Below the pieces are notes generated by a model. That model was not told where the DNA came from. It did not search any database and worked only from the letters and a program-made list of their open reading frames with translations. A stretch of 64,000 nucleotides of DNA, taken from Liolophura sinensis (taxonomy: Eukaryota; Mollusca; Polyplacophora; Chitonida; Chitonidae). Positions 25,833 to 38,100 of this stretch are shown piece after piece. The DNA lies in NCBI RefSeq assembly GCF_032854445.1, contig NC_088305.1, positions 13,149,606 through 13,213,605 of the forward strand. Reading direction: 5' to 3'. How positions within the stretch are numbered: the first letter of the stretch is position 1; each line of letters opens with the position of its first letter. The position numbers were made by a program, and so were the translations under genes.

Positions 25833-27488
25833 CAGTCATGGAAAAAATTATTAGACCACCCTTGCTTTCTCCCATTTCTTGTTCATTTTAAAACCTTGCA
25901 TAACTGAAGGAATATTTGTTTGGGCAAAGAAAGTGATGAAAACAGAAATAGTTCATAAGGGTTTTATTTAAGAGGTGATATCTATCAGTTCTCTATGACT
26001 TTCTTGACAATGACCAAAATCACTTAAGTTCATACATCTGTAGATGTAGCAACTGTATTCTCAAAAACATTTTGGCATTTCATTTTTTCTCCTGTCTCCT
26101 AGTCACGTAGTCACATGACTCTCAGTCTCACACGGGAGTTAGTACTTGATTGCATGCCCATTGTTTTTGATGACTGCAGCCATGCGCCTTGGCATGCTCT
26201 CCACCAGTTTGTTACATTGCCCTGCAGTCACAGCAGCCCATTCCTGTTGCAAAAATTCGAACAAATTTGCTTTGTTTTTGGGCTAGTGGTTCTCCATTTT
26301 GAACTTGATAATATTCCACAGGTTTTCAATTGGATTCAGATCAGGTGACTGAGCAGGCCAATTCATGGTTCGAATGTTCCGGTTCTCTATCCAGGTTTTA
26401 ACTGACCTTGCCGTGTGGCAAGGGGCATTGTCTTGGAAAATCCAGTCATTCGAGCCAGGAAAGAGTTTAGCAGCTGATGGAAGAAGACTGTTTTCAAGAG
26501 TAGCTCTGTATGTGACTTGGTTCATTCTCCCTTCACACAACTGCATCTGTCCTGTTCCACCCATACTGAAACAACCCCAGATCATCACTGATCCACCCCC
26601 ATGCTTTACAGTAGGAGCAAGGCAGTCTGGTTTGTAGGCTTCCCCAGGCTTCCTCCTAACCAGTAAGTTGGCTGGAGTAGGCATCAACTCAAAATTGGAT
26701 TCATCACTGAAGAGAACTTTAGCCCAATCATCAACAGTCCAACTCTTGTGATCCCTTGCAAAACGCAAGCGGGCCTTCCGCTGCCTCTCGTTGATGAAGG
26801 GCTTCTTCCGTGCCCTGTGCGACTTTAGACCAGCTTCAAGAAGTCGGTTTCGAACTGTTCTTGCTGAACAAGTCACATTTGTTGACAATGCCCACTCATT
26901 TCTAAGGTCTCTGGAGGTCTGACGACAATTCTTGATACAGGACCGGATGAGTGCTCGGTCATCTCGTGGGGTAGAAAGACGTTTCCTGGCTTGACCAGCT
27001 AGCAGTTTTGTAGTACCATGTTCGGCTTGCTTTTTCTTGGTGTAAAGAAACTGCTGTCTTAGAGATCTTCAGTTTTTTGGCCACTTGTCGCTCGCTCAAT
27101 CCAGTATCCAGCTGTGCCAAGATGGCTGCCTTTCTGGTTCCACATAATTCTTTCGTTTTAGGCATTATGAGAGCTGACAACTACCGAGTTGTGCTGCGTC
27201 TTAATATATAAACAAGAGACCCCTATTTATGTAAGCCTACATGTAAACAGGAAACCACTCTTTATGTAAGTCTGCATGTAAATGGAAAGCATGAAATTGC
27301 CTCGCATACACCCTAGGAATACAACTGACCTTAAAGCATATCAAATACGACAAAGTATTATGGAATCAGCTGGATTTTTGTCGTATTCATTGTAATCTTC
27401 GGTTAATACACCTTTAGGGTTGCCAGGCATTAAAATGAACAAGAAACCAAAGAAAATATGAGTGGTCTAATAATTTTTTCCGTGACTG
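25833..27488 (-). mobile_element. Tc1-like DNA transposon, 1656 bp, nearly intact
   Basis: Flanked by TA dinucleotides (25831-25832 and 27489-27490), the Tc1/mariner target duplication. The terminal inverted repeats start CAGTCATGGAAAAAATTATT on the left and CAGTCACGGAAAAAATTATT on the right. The similarity continues, interrupted, for about 57 bp. The length is typical of the superfamily. One transposase gene fills the inside on the minus strand, with two visible breaks. Confidence 0.95.
26139..27165 (-). pseudogene. Tc1-family transposase with one frameshift and one nonsense codon
   Basis: In intact relatives this enzyme cuts and pastes the element. The N-terminus (MPKTKEL, then GLSERQVAKKLKISKTAV) is the first helix-turn-helix. 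The reading frame shifts at about 27045-27055. The second frame runs through VRNRLLEAGLKSHRARKKPF to the catalytic domain with LFSDESNF, IFQDNAPCHTARSV and SPDLNPIENLW. Thirty-four residues separate the second Asp from the Glu, so it is a DD34E enzyme with the triad intact. A TAG at 26283-26285 cuts the last 48 or so codons; the frame continues beyond it to a TAA at 26139-26141. I chose the start at MPKTKEL because it matches the family. The copy should be non-autonomous but recently active. Confidence 0.93.
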
Positions 27489-29144
27489 TAAATGGCCTAT
27501 TAGTCATCCAAATGAGGAAGTTTCATGTACTGCATGTACAAGAACATCTACAACAGACCTGAACAAGTACATGTTACAGGAAAAAATGAGCTTTAAAAGT
27601 TGGGGGTATCAGTAAGGGGTCAGTTCCTAGTCAATTTGATCTATAGTCCAAAATTTGGCTTACTTTTAAATCGTAGAAATTCCAAGCAGAGAAACTATAA
27701 ATGCATGTACTGTAAATCTTTCAACCACTAAAGCACTTTTTTCAATGAAATTTATGCATCCAATCATTATGAAAATGATGTTAAAAATGACTAAAGATCC
27801 AAGCTTCACAAAACTACGCAAATTATTTCTCCACACCTCAGAATGCTTCAAAACATTGGTCACAATGGTAGCTGAAAAGGTTAAAGAATTAAGGTAATGC
27901 ATGTCCGTACTGATCGCCAAGCACAGCTGGCAATCAATTACATTCTTTTCTCAGCATCAGTTGGCTTTATACGGTTTTCACATTATGTGCCAATTCTCAA
28001 TACTGCTAGGTACATGTAGTCCACACACAGTGACATACACTGGGCAGACTTAACCAGGAAAGGTCTTATATTACAATTTACATGTAAATCTACAGGCACA
28101 TCCACTTGTCTCTGTAGAACCAATTTATCCAGATACACAATGCCCCACATGTGATGACACAAATGACCTTAATATTCACAGTTAAGGTAAACTTACACGT
28201 CACTGATCAGTTTTAGAGGGTGGAGGAGACAAATTTAACCATCAACCCTAGTGATGTACATGTATGTAAATGACTGGAAGCTCAGCATGAAAACAGGGAA
28301 TTTCAGTATGCACACCCATTTGTCTGCAGACTGATTGCTGCAATTATAAATCTAATTTGTAATGGAATCTGCTTACAACCAAGTTTTTAGGTCATATGTT
28401 CTGTTGTGCAGGAAACGCCACTCATCCTGCTTTGCCACTGCAAATCCTGTTACACAGAAGAATCTGATAAACATGAGGTTTTGTGTACATGTAATTGTGT
28501 ACTCCATCAGACACATCACCTTACATTTTCCCATTAGTTAAAAGTACAACCTATTCCATGAATAACACCCCCCAAAGTTTATCTTCAACACTTTCACTTT
28601 TCTTAATACATACAAACTACCTGAATGTTTTTTCAGTTTACTGTATTTCACCTATAGTACAGTACAGTCCAGAAATAACCTGACATCCACAATGTATAAA
28701 ACGATACAAAATCACAGTCACTTTTGACTGTTCTGCCATCTGCGTGCATCAAACAGCAATTCTTTGTAACTGCAGAGTGCTCTCATCCCAGACATATGTT
28801 TAGAGTGCTGATGATTAAAATCTGCCTTCATTTTGTTGGCGCCTTATTGTGTCGATGTTGACTACACTGTTTGAGATTCAACAGTAAATCAAAGCGTCCA
28901 TCAACAAATGTATGCTGTAAGGAGGCTCTCTTCTTGTACATGTACAATGTATGTACAGGTAAGTCAGAATGGGCGCATATATTTCAAGTTACTGACAGCA
29001 ACCTGAGCTTTTTTCATTTTCTTCCATCAATGAATGAATGCTGGGATTAACTTGGACATGTGCAAAATTCGAACCCCACTGTGAAAGTTGAAGTCATTCT
29101 CATGCACAGTCCAGCCATGGTTCTATTGTTACCACAGTATGTAT

Positions 29145-29262
29145 GTATGTATGCATGTTTCGGGCTTTACGTCGTACTTAACATTTTTTCAGTCATACGA
29201 AGACCAGGAGTCATTACGTGTGTGTACACGTACCTGTGTCATCTTGTAGCAAGGCAATTCCA
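29145..29262 (-). mobile_element. SINE family B tail fragment
   Basis: Plus-strand CGGGCTTTACGTCGTACTTA, TTTTTTCAGTCATACGA and CATTACGTGTG match the tail half of the complete copy at 51208-51563. The head half is not recognisable. Confidence 0.6.
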
Positions 29263-30978
29263 TGCTACCAAAGTGCTGTTGTTGTAAATTTTGTGGCCGC
29301 ACTGACTGGGTGAATGGGACGGTTGTATATTTATCTACTAACTGCAATGACTGCCTCTCTTTGAGTCGATTCACACGTTTTGCTTGCATGACACACGTCA
29401 TGTTTATATCATGACATGTGTCACCTAAGGGAAAGCTGGTACAGACTCAGGCCTTGACCGAGTTCAAGTCAGATAAGAGGGACGGTTCAAGTCTTTCTGT
29501 CATTTCCAACAAGGCACGTACTGGCCAAAAAACATTACTTGCAGTTGCACTCTCAGCTGACATTGTTCTGTTTTTTAACATCATTTCAATTACAATTTAT
29601 ATATCACATCATGTTGAGTTGCTTAGTTTATTGAATACACTGTCAACAGCTCAAAGTTAGGCTAAACATCAACAAACCTACATGTAAATAAAACAAACAG
29701 CTGAAGAGCTTGATGTGTTGGAACACAACTGTGTGGATACCATTATTTACTGTAGTCTCTTGAATTAGGCCTAATTGAACATGCATCGTGTGTTTGATCG
29801 CTAAAATTTGTGGCCATTCGTTACACAAATTTAACATCTCTAACTTCCTCAAAAATCCTGACTAACGTCTAAGTGATCTCAACATCTCCCAGTGCTGATG
29901 CAAATTTAATTCTTCGGTGCTTGCTGCTAGTGTAGGATCAATTACATTGCACGGTCAGTTGGCATTAATGGTAAATCGTCCTGTTTTTGTGCTGTGATCA
30001 GTTTTTACATCCTCGTATACTGACTCTGTGGTAACATTTGTCACACACTGCAATCGTGACAAGCACGGTAGTGTGACAAGCTCCCTGACGGCCTTAAGCT
30101 CCAGATCGTCCCCGCCTACCAAACACATAAACATCGGCCACCAACAGCCAACATACGGTAACATACCTATACTTACGTTGATTAAGATTCGAGATAGTCC
30201 GTTCCAGGATTAAAATCAAGTCATCCTAACTCGTCAGAGTTCATTTCCCTCGCCACTTATCATAGGAATCACTCGTCACCCGGAAGACACCTCTGCCTCC
30301 CTAGTCCCAATATGGAGATACAATACTCCTATCAGGGGTCCGACAATTGACCAATTGGCGGACCCCAACCAGAGGAAGTCACTGGACCGGAAACTATTTA
30401 ACTTTCTTTTGCCATTGGGTATAATTAAAACACAATACTTTGCATTTAGAATGCTTGGGACCAAACCATTAAATTGCTAAATCAAAATAGAGGTTGGATA
30501 TTGGCCAGTTTAGCTAAGATTTTCGCCCATATGATGCTCCGTAATTATTTGGCGGGAGATTTAAACTGAGTTCATGACGACATGCTTCAACTGGCCACTC
30601 AAAGTGATCAAACTATTTGTCAAAACAAGTCATTGAATAGGTCTATGTTGATACTGTGAATAAAGCTAGCCATCTAGTTAGTAGGCCTAATTGTGACTTG
30701 ATCAATGGTGATTTTTTTCATATCTAACCAATAGAAGGTGCTTGTGAGCAAAGCGGGCCACACGAACACGCAGGCTGCAGTGGCCCACCGTAAGTGGCAT
30801 TCGAATTTTTTTACATTTTCTACTGATTTACGACAGGCCTAATTTAGAGGACTTTCTGATGAAACTGATCATTATGCACTTCAGAAATTGAAGTAGGCCT
30901 ATAGGCCTACACAAAAGGAAATTGACGCAGAAACAAAAAAATTTTTAAACAAAATTGATAAATTCTACTATATATTAA

Positions 30979-31565
30979 CGGTTTTCTCCACGGTGGAAAG
31001 ATTTTCTTCTCGGCGTAAGCTTTTACTCCGCGGTGGAAAGGTTTTCACCGCGATGGAAACCCATGTGACCCTTAGTCTCGATCTGAGATTATTAAAGTAG
31101 CGTATGTTCGTCTGATCAAAGATGGACCTGCGGATGGTCGTGGGTTTCCCCCGGGCTCTGCCCGGTTTCCTCCCACCACAATGCTGGCCACCGTCGTATA
31201 AGTGAAATATTCTTGAGTACGGTGTAAAACACTAATCAAATAAATAAATAAATAAATAAATAAGTACTGATCAAAGATGCCGAATATATCAGATCGGGAT
31301 TAAGAGTCACACGAGTTTCCATGGCGATGAAAACCTATCTACCGCAGAGAACAGGTTTACACCGTAGAGAAAACTTTTCCACCGCGGAGACGAGGTTTAC
31401 ACCGTGACGGAAAAGTTTACACCGCAGAGAAAACGTTTAGGCCTACACCACGCAGAAAAGGTTTACACGGCGGAGAAAACCTTTCCACGGTGGTGAAAAC
31501 CTTTCCACCATGGAGAGCACGTCATCACCGCAGAGAAATTGTTTACACTGCGGAGAAAACGTTTT
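30979..31565. repeat. Foldback-like inverted repeat with arms of 20-bp tandem units, split by a SINE
   Basis: Left arm 30979-31062: four 20-bp units such as GGTTTTCTCCACGGTGGAAA. Right arm 31319-31565: about twelve units in the opposite sense, for example ACACCGCAGAGAAAACGTTT. The inner flanks (about 31063-31110 and 31280-31318) are also inverted copies of each other, for example ATGGAAACCCATGTGACCC on the left. A truncated SINE sits in the central loop. This looks like the organisation of foldback transposons, but no transposase is present. Confidence 0.75.
31125..31266 (+). mobile_element. SINE family A, 5'-truncated, inserted in the foldback loop
   Basis: Starts at GACCTGCGGATGGTCGTGGG, contains core, tail and (AAAT)n end. 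The 13-bp direct repeat CTGATCAAAGATG flanks it at 31112-31124 and 31267-31279. The truncation with an intact duplication is what target-primed reverse transcription leaves. Confidence 0.94.
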
Positions 31566-32284
31566 GCACTGTTTTGCCAAGTTTATAGCTGAATTGTTCA
31601 AAATATTAATATCAAATTATTACATTATTTGATTCCCTTTTGGATATACTGAGGTTTTTTTTAACTAGCTGTTCCTAATAATAAACTTAGGGAAACCTTG
31701 AAGCACGGTAAATAATCAGAAAATGTTGAAAGTTTCGGGCATGCCAGTACCGAGCACCGTAGTACTGACAAGTACGAGTTCAACCCCGTCTTTGTTCGCG
31801 GAATTTGTACATTGTCCCTTTTTCTTGGTCTTGGAGCCTTCGTGGCAAAGAGCTGCCCACGAAGCGCGTAGTCCTATATGGCCGTTTGCGCAGCATAGTA
31901 CACGCTGAAGGCCATGCCACTTTTCTTAACCGTGTGCATACATGCCAGAGTGCGTCTGATGTGCGAAAGTTTATCAGCAATTTGTCAAAGGTCCGTGGTT
32001 TATCCCGACAACGTACGTGAAACGAAATCACGTTAAAAAGCAAGTTTACGTAAGGAATAGTTAATGAAAGAAGTGGTAGAGTCTGCAAATTCCCTAGCCA
32101 AGGCCTGGATTGAACCTGTACTAGCTACTTCACGTTGCAGGGGTAAAAAATCAGAAAGTCAAAAAGGCAAACAACCAGTGCATGGAGAATGAAGCTGAAT
32201 ATTTAAACTGTACAGTCCAACAATCATTGAAGACACAATGTCTGAGAAACAACCTTTGATTCATGGAAATGAGACACTGTTAGA

Positions 32285-32540
32285 TTTATTTATTTATTTA
32301 TTTATTTGATTGGTGTTTTACACCGTACTCAAGAATATTTCACTTATACGACGGCGGCCAGCATTATGGTGGGTGGAAAACGGGCCCAGCCGGGGGGAAA
32401 CCCACGACCAAACGCAGATTGTTGGCAGACCTTCCCGTACGGCCGGAGAGGAAGCCAGCATGAGCTGGATCGCATTGGCGAGAGACTCCTGGGTGATTAC
32501 GCTGCGCTAGCGCATTTACCAACTGAGCCATGAAGGCCCT
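32285..32540 (-). mobile_element. SINE family A, nearly full-length copy
   Basis: (TTTA)n, core and tRNA-like head (complement of CATTTACCAACTGAGCCATG). The head lacks part of the B-box segment. Near-matching flanks CACTGTTAGAT and CACAGTTAGAT look like an aged target duplication. Confidence 0.9.
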
Positions 32541-32879
32541 CACAGTTAGATAGACTGGCAAATAGATAGTACATGTATGTTCAAATTAACTTAAGCATGG
32601 GAATTAAATTTAACCAAAGGTGGTCATTTAAGAGATGCGCCAATTATTGGTGCTGGTACTGCGTAATATACTGAGTGGAAATCAGGACAGGCTTATGTGT
32701 GCGTACGGGGCTATACACTAACTGAAATCAGGATAGTGACCTTAGCAGAATATACAGTATGTCATCAAGGGTGAGGACAAACACGTCAGGTACATATGAC
32801 GAGTTTGGGGAATTTATGTATTTCTTTGGAGTTTAGAGCAGTGCTCAAGTTTTTTTGTCCGAGGTCAGTTTTATGGGTG

Positions 32880-33005
32880 CCCGGAATACGTCATGTACAC
32901 GATCTTCGCCAGGTATATACCTGATGACAAACCTTTTGGCCTAAAGCTTCAGACGCCCCACAAAGAGCTGATGGATTCGAACACATGACCTCAATGGGAC
33001 AAGGA
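32880..33005 (-). repeat. Possible tRNA-like SINE head fragment
   Basis: The plus strand carries GATGGATTCGAACACATGAC, whose complement looks like a pol III B box (TGTTCGAATCC), after a segment with CAGACGCCCCACAAAGAGC. No tail or poly-A was found. It may be a relic of another tRNA-derived family. Confidence 0.4.
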
Positions 33006-33507
33006 AGGATAGAATATCTCTTTTTGGAAGATTTTACAAGATTCCATTCCCACTGAATAACGGTCCAAGCCATACTGATGATATATGTTGGAAAAGGGAA
33101 AAGGAGAAAATCCATAGCTTGATGACAACCATTCAACGCAAAAACTGTCGTTGTTGAAGCAAAATCGACACGCGGATAGCCTCACAAAACCTTCGGTTAA
33201 ACGGCTTGTATTTTCGTCGATTTAACGAATTAATCCGTCCCTTGTTTACAAATTAATTTATCAGGTACGGATTAATACGTCACACTGACGAAAATGCAAT
33301 CCGTCATCACCGTATAGCTGGGAACGGATCTAACGGGAGATTTTTTTTTTTTAGGGTACGTTAAAGCTTCGGTGTGAGGCCTCTACACAATGCAGTGGCT
33401 TAACTAACCATTTTATACCGCAACTTTGAGGTCCACTACGGAGTGCCTCATTGTGGAAAGCGAACAGAGAAGTTTTGAATGTCTTACCTAACAGCCCAAA
33501 GAAAAGA

Positions 33508-33644
33508 TTTATTTATTTATTTGATTGGTATTTTACGCCGTACTCACGAATATTTCACTTATACGACGGCGGCTAGCATTATGGTGGGAGGAAAGCGGGC
33601 AGAGCCAGTGGGAAACCCACGACCATCCGCAGATTGTTGGCACC
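33508..33644 (-). mobile_element. SINE family A, 5'-truncated copy with target duplication
   Basis: The core and tail end at CATCCGCAGATTGTTGG. The 13-bp direct repeat CCCAAAGAAAAGA lies at 33495-33507 and 33645-33657. Confidence 0.94.
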
Positions 33645-34617
33645 CCCAAAGAAAAGAGATGCCTTCTCTGTATGGACAGAGGCATTTTTGAATGATGTGA
33701 AGACGCTTATTTCAAAATCAGAGCGACTGACGTAAACTGACAAGTGGCCCTATTTCAGCGGTTGTGTGGGATCATTTGTCATCTATCACAATGTCGTCGC
33801 TGCTGTGGTCTTTATAGTCTACGCTGCAGGTCTGTTTCTTATTATCTTCTAAAAGAGAGTAAAAGATTTTTATCAGTATGATGTCTATCCAGAACAATGG
33901 CGGGCAAAACTATAAGTGCATTGATAAATAGTTAAACTATAGTTAAAGGGATGATACTGATAACAAAACACGCTCACAGAAAACATAATTTTACTTTCTT
34001 TGACCGGTCCTCATTTGTATCCCAGATGAAACACTGAAAGAAGATAAAGATTTTACTTATTTCAAGTTGGAAACGCAGTATGGTTTCATGCAGTACCGTT
34101 ACGAAATTATACTTGCCGCAGAAATTCCGTCACACGCGTTCGGTTCTCAAAGTTTGTAAGAATTACCTTTTATTCTGCCCATCAAAGAATACTTTGATTA
34201 TCCCAATCACCGAGAACACAGGGTAATGTTGCTATTAAATAACTGTAGGAAACTATGCTACAATGAAAAAAAAAAAAAAAGAGATCCTTGTGCAAAATCG
34301 AGGTAATTCCATCAGACATGTTTGCATACGACGTGATGCTAAAATAAACCTTATATATATATATTGCGTTATCTATCTCCGCGATAGTTCATTCACACAG
34401 TGTGCACGATTACGATAGCTATAATGCATAAAATCATGTGTGCTGTAGCTTTAGTTTGGATCAATACCATATTAGAATGTATCAGAATTATATGTCGACG
34501 GTCATGCCGACGACAGCCGAAAGTTGGGTATAATGTTCACCTGACAATAACTGGGCAAATGAACCCACGAAAGCCACTTGGAATGTTTGGGACCGAGGAG
34601 CCCCAAACCACGATATA

Positions 34618-34676
34618 AGAGGAATCCAGCATGAGCTGGACTTAGTGCATTAGTAAGAGACCCCTGGGTCTATGTG
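34618..34676 (-). mobile_element. SINE family A head fragment
   Basis: AGGAATCCAGCATGAGCTGG then GTAAGAGACCCCTGGGTC matches the head-proximal half of the family; the rest is absent. Confidence 0.6.
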
Positions 34677-35119
34677 CTTCTGGAGGTCGATAACCAAAAG
34701 GCCACGGAGGGACTCAAAAGCGCCTTTAAGTACAAGCTTATATGGAACTTTACGCGTTTCTTCGTGATCGCAAAATTTAAGCTGTTAACAGCTTTTCTTT
34801 ACATGGAGACACTAGTGATAGGGCTAGTCTTAAACCAAGTAACTCCCATTGCACAGACCTTAAAGGTCAAGCTTGTCTAGTGGTCGTAGTGATGTCAAGT
34901 GAACACAGAGAGTGACTCAGGTGCTGCAAGGTGTATGGAATAAATGGTAGTATTTCTACAGGATATTCCAGATCGCATCTGCGATCTTACTGGTTATGGA
35001 CAGCTAACGGACCTACACCTGTTATGTTTGACATGGACACAAGAAAAAAAAAAAAACATCCTCTTAAATACATTTTTACAATAAAACTAAATGTGACATA
35101 ATACACGTATGTGTACAAT

Positions 35120-35125
35120 TTTATT
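35120..35125 (-). terminator. Candidate NOP2 polyadenylation signal (AATAAA)
   Basis: TTTATT on the plus strand is AATAAA on the NOP2 strand, 74 bases beyond the stop codon. It is the first canonical hexamer after the coding end. A 3' UTR this short is plausible but unproven. Confidence 0.5.
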
Positions 35126-35198
35126 TGGTAGATACAGACTGAGAGAACATAAAATATGAAAACAATCCTAGCTGAAAGACTCCTCAGTTAATTATTCT

Positions 35199-38100
35199 TC
35201 AGCCAGGCCGATTAGGTTTCTGCTTGAAGTGTTTATTCCCTGGTTTATTTCTAAAACCTTTGCGATTGTGTTTTTTCCCAGGTTTTGATTTGAAACCAGG
35301 CTTTGCTTTTTGACTTTTCCCCTGATCTTCTGCTTCCTCGGATTTCTTAAATTTTTTGTTTTTCCCAGGCTTGAAATCCTTCTTTGTTCCCTCTGTATCT
35401 GCCGCAGTCTGGTCGACGGTGGTTGTCTCTACCCTGGAGTTATCCTCCTTCGTACCACCACTAGGTGTCTCCTCAGATTCTCCTTCCTGTCCCGCTGAAA
35501 AAGATACAAATAAAGTTTATTAGTACAGCTCAATGTCTGAACTTATCCATCACTAAGATATGATGATGCACATGTCCCTTTGACCCAAAACTGATTTATC
35601 TAACAAATCTCACAAAACACTGTGCAATACACTAAAATACCTTCTGTTTTAAGCACAGTTACAAATGACATTGGGTTTAGATGATAATTTAGGTACAGCC
35701 CCTATTATTGTCACAAAAAGTAGCTCCAAGCATTCAAAACAAAATTTTGCAAGGTAATGGTGGCACAGTCCTGATGACCTTGGAAAAATAGGTTAAGGTC
35801 ATTGTTAAATTAGTTCGTCTAAATGACAAGACGCACCATGGGAGTTCAAGAGATATCGTGTTTGCAAGCCTGTCACAAAACACAAATTAAATGGCCCTAA
35901 TGACTTAAAAAAAAAAAAAAATAAAGGTCATGGTCACCGGAAATGAAAAGTGTTCATCATAATGCCTAAGTGTAAAAGTGGTAGAAGTTTGATAAATCAA
36001 GCAACAAGCATTCAAAGCATTCATGGAGGCTCGGCCCCAATGACCTTGAAAAAAAAATAGGTCAAGGTCACAAACAAGAATGGCGTTCTTCTACATGACT
36101 GGGTACACATGCGAGACAATTTTGTTATATTTTCAAAAAAAATAGTATAACTTCCATGACCTCAAAGTTCTGATTTATTTATTTGATTGGAGTTTTACAA
36201 AGTACTCCAGAGTAATTCACTTCTACCACGGCGGCCAGCATTATGGTGAAAGTGAAGCAGACTCAAAAAGACAAATGGCACCCATATTTCAGTACTTCTA
36301 TCGTCCAAAGAATGCTGTAAATGAATAAATAGGCGAGTTTTACAAAAGATACCATCTGCCTACCTTGAGCAGGAAGTTTGTTGGAGAATTTCTTGAATTT
36401 AGCCACAAAGAAGCCGTCTAGGTTATGTGTGTGTGGGTAGAATCGTCTGGTCAGCTTCATGCTAGGGTGGAATCTATGTCTCTGGAAACTGAAATGCCAA
36501 GAAAAAAACAGATGATGAGGATTCACAAAAAAACTACACAACCAGACTTCAACAATAAACTGAAGAAGCCAATGATAATGACACATAGAATTTTGTTTAT
36601 TTGATTTGTGTTTTACACCGTATTCAAGAATATTTCCTTTACATGACGACAACCAGCATTATGGTGGAAGGAAAGTGGGCTCTACCCTCGACCATCCGCA
36701 GGCTGCTGGCAGACTTTTCCATGTACACCTGGAGAGGAAGCCAACACGAGCTGGACTTGATAAAACACTGAACAAGGGCTTGTTACTCACTTTGATTACC
36801 ATGAAACCAATAAATATTGATTTATTTATTTGATTGGTGTTTTACTCCGTACTTAGGAATATTTCACTTATGCGACGACGGCCAGCATTATGGTGGGAGA
36901 AAACCGGGCAGAGCCCAGGGGAAACCCACAACCATCTGCAGGTTGCTGGCAGACCTTTCCACGGACGGCCGGAGAGCAAAAGCAATGAATATGTTTCCAT
37001 GGCTACAACTCATCTTCCTGTCGACTAATTTTCAAGCTCAGTACAAGTGTAACAATAGGCAGATATAATCATGCTTAAATCATTTAATAACCATGCAAGA
37101 GTTAAGTTTAAATTATTTTTGTGTGCGTTGGGGGGGGGGGGGGGGGAGGGGGGGTTAAAGGCGACTGAAATTTATTTTGTATTTTACGAACCAGCTGATA
37201 CTAAATAAAAAAATCAATAAATGGAATAAAAATTTAAATCTACCATTTTAATTTTACTAGATCTTGAGGATTTTTAGGCTTGTCCTGTTTTTCAAGACTC
37301 TCTGATCGTGTAAACATGTCTGTAACAGGAAAAGTTTTATTTCTATTTTTATACCTTCCTCTGGCATTGAAAAAAAAATTTATTCCTCACACAAAACAGC
37401 AATTTAAATTGCAGTTGCCTAATTTCTGTTACTGTCACATCCCCATTAAGAATTAGGCCTGATAATAACTTGATTGAATGTACAGTTATTAGGATTCTGC
37501 CAGAATAATAATAATAATAATAAGCAAAAAACTATGATAGATAAGCTGTTATACACAATGAAAAATACACAGGCAAGAATGTAATTGAAAGGATGTGACA
37601 TGTGATAGAGAATGTATATAACAGCCACATCCGATCAAGCGAAAGTGACATGCAGCCACTAACATTTATTTTTCTAGTTAACATATCGTATGTATACATT
37701 TATTTATTTATTTGATCGGTGTTTTACGCCATACTCATATTTATATAATATGTATATAATAATAGCTACAATGTATGTATGTCCCTTACTTGACAAACCC
37801 CTCCCTGCCAAAGTCCAGGCCCGTGGGGGCCAGCTTCACATTCCTCTTCTTCAGGGCATACTCAATCACGGCTTCATTTTCTTCCACCTGTTAAAACAAT
37901 CACAACACCTGTCAAGGCTTCACCAAGCAAAGGGGGACAACTCTGTCACAGCAGCTAAGGAAACACTAACATTTTTGTAATGTGAACAAGCGCATTAGCA
38001 GCAGAAAGTCATGCAACAAAACAACACCACCAAAATATTTGATAGACTGTTACATCTTTCTTCCATTCACAATGTAGCAATCATTTGTATGGCTAGCATT

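Larger units (their letters stand above)
17170..35198. other. Region without a recognised exon: intergenic and/or 5' introns of WIPF
   Basis: Between the WIPF start and the NOP2 stop codon I see only the listed repeats and transposons. Several 60-100 codon open frames occur, but none has recognisable domains or convincing splice contexts. GC-richer patches at about 30030-30370 and 31740-32020 could hold a promoter or a noncoding first exon; nothing decides this. Confidence 0.55.

Noticed and set aside
31780-32088. Overlapping open frames on both strands in a GC-richer patch
   Set aside because: No domain recognised on either strand and no convincing splice sites; kept only as part of the unassigned region.
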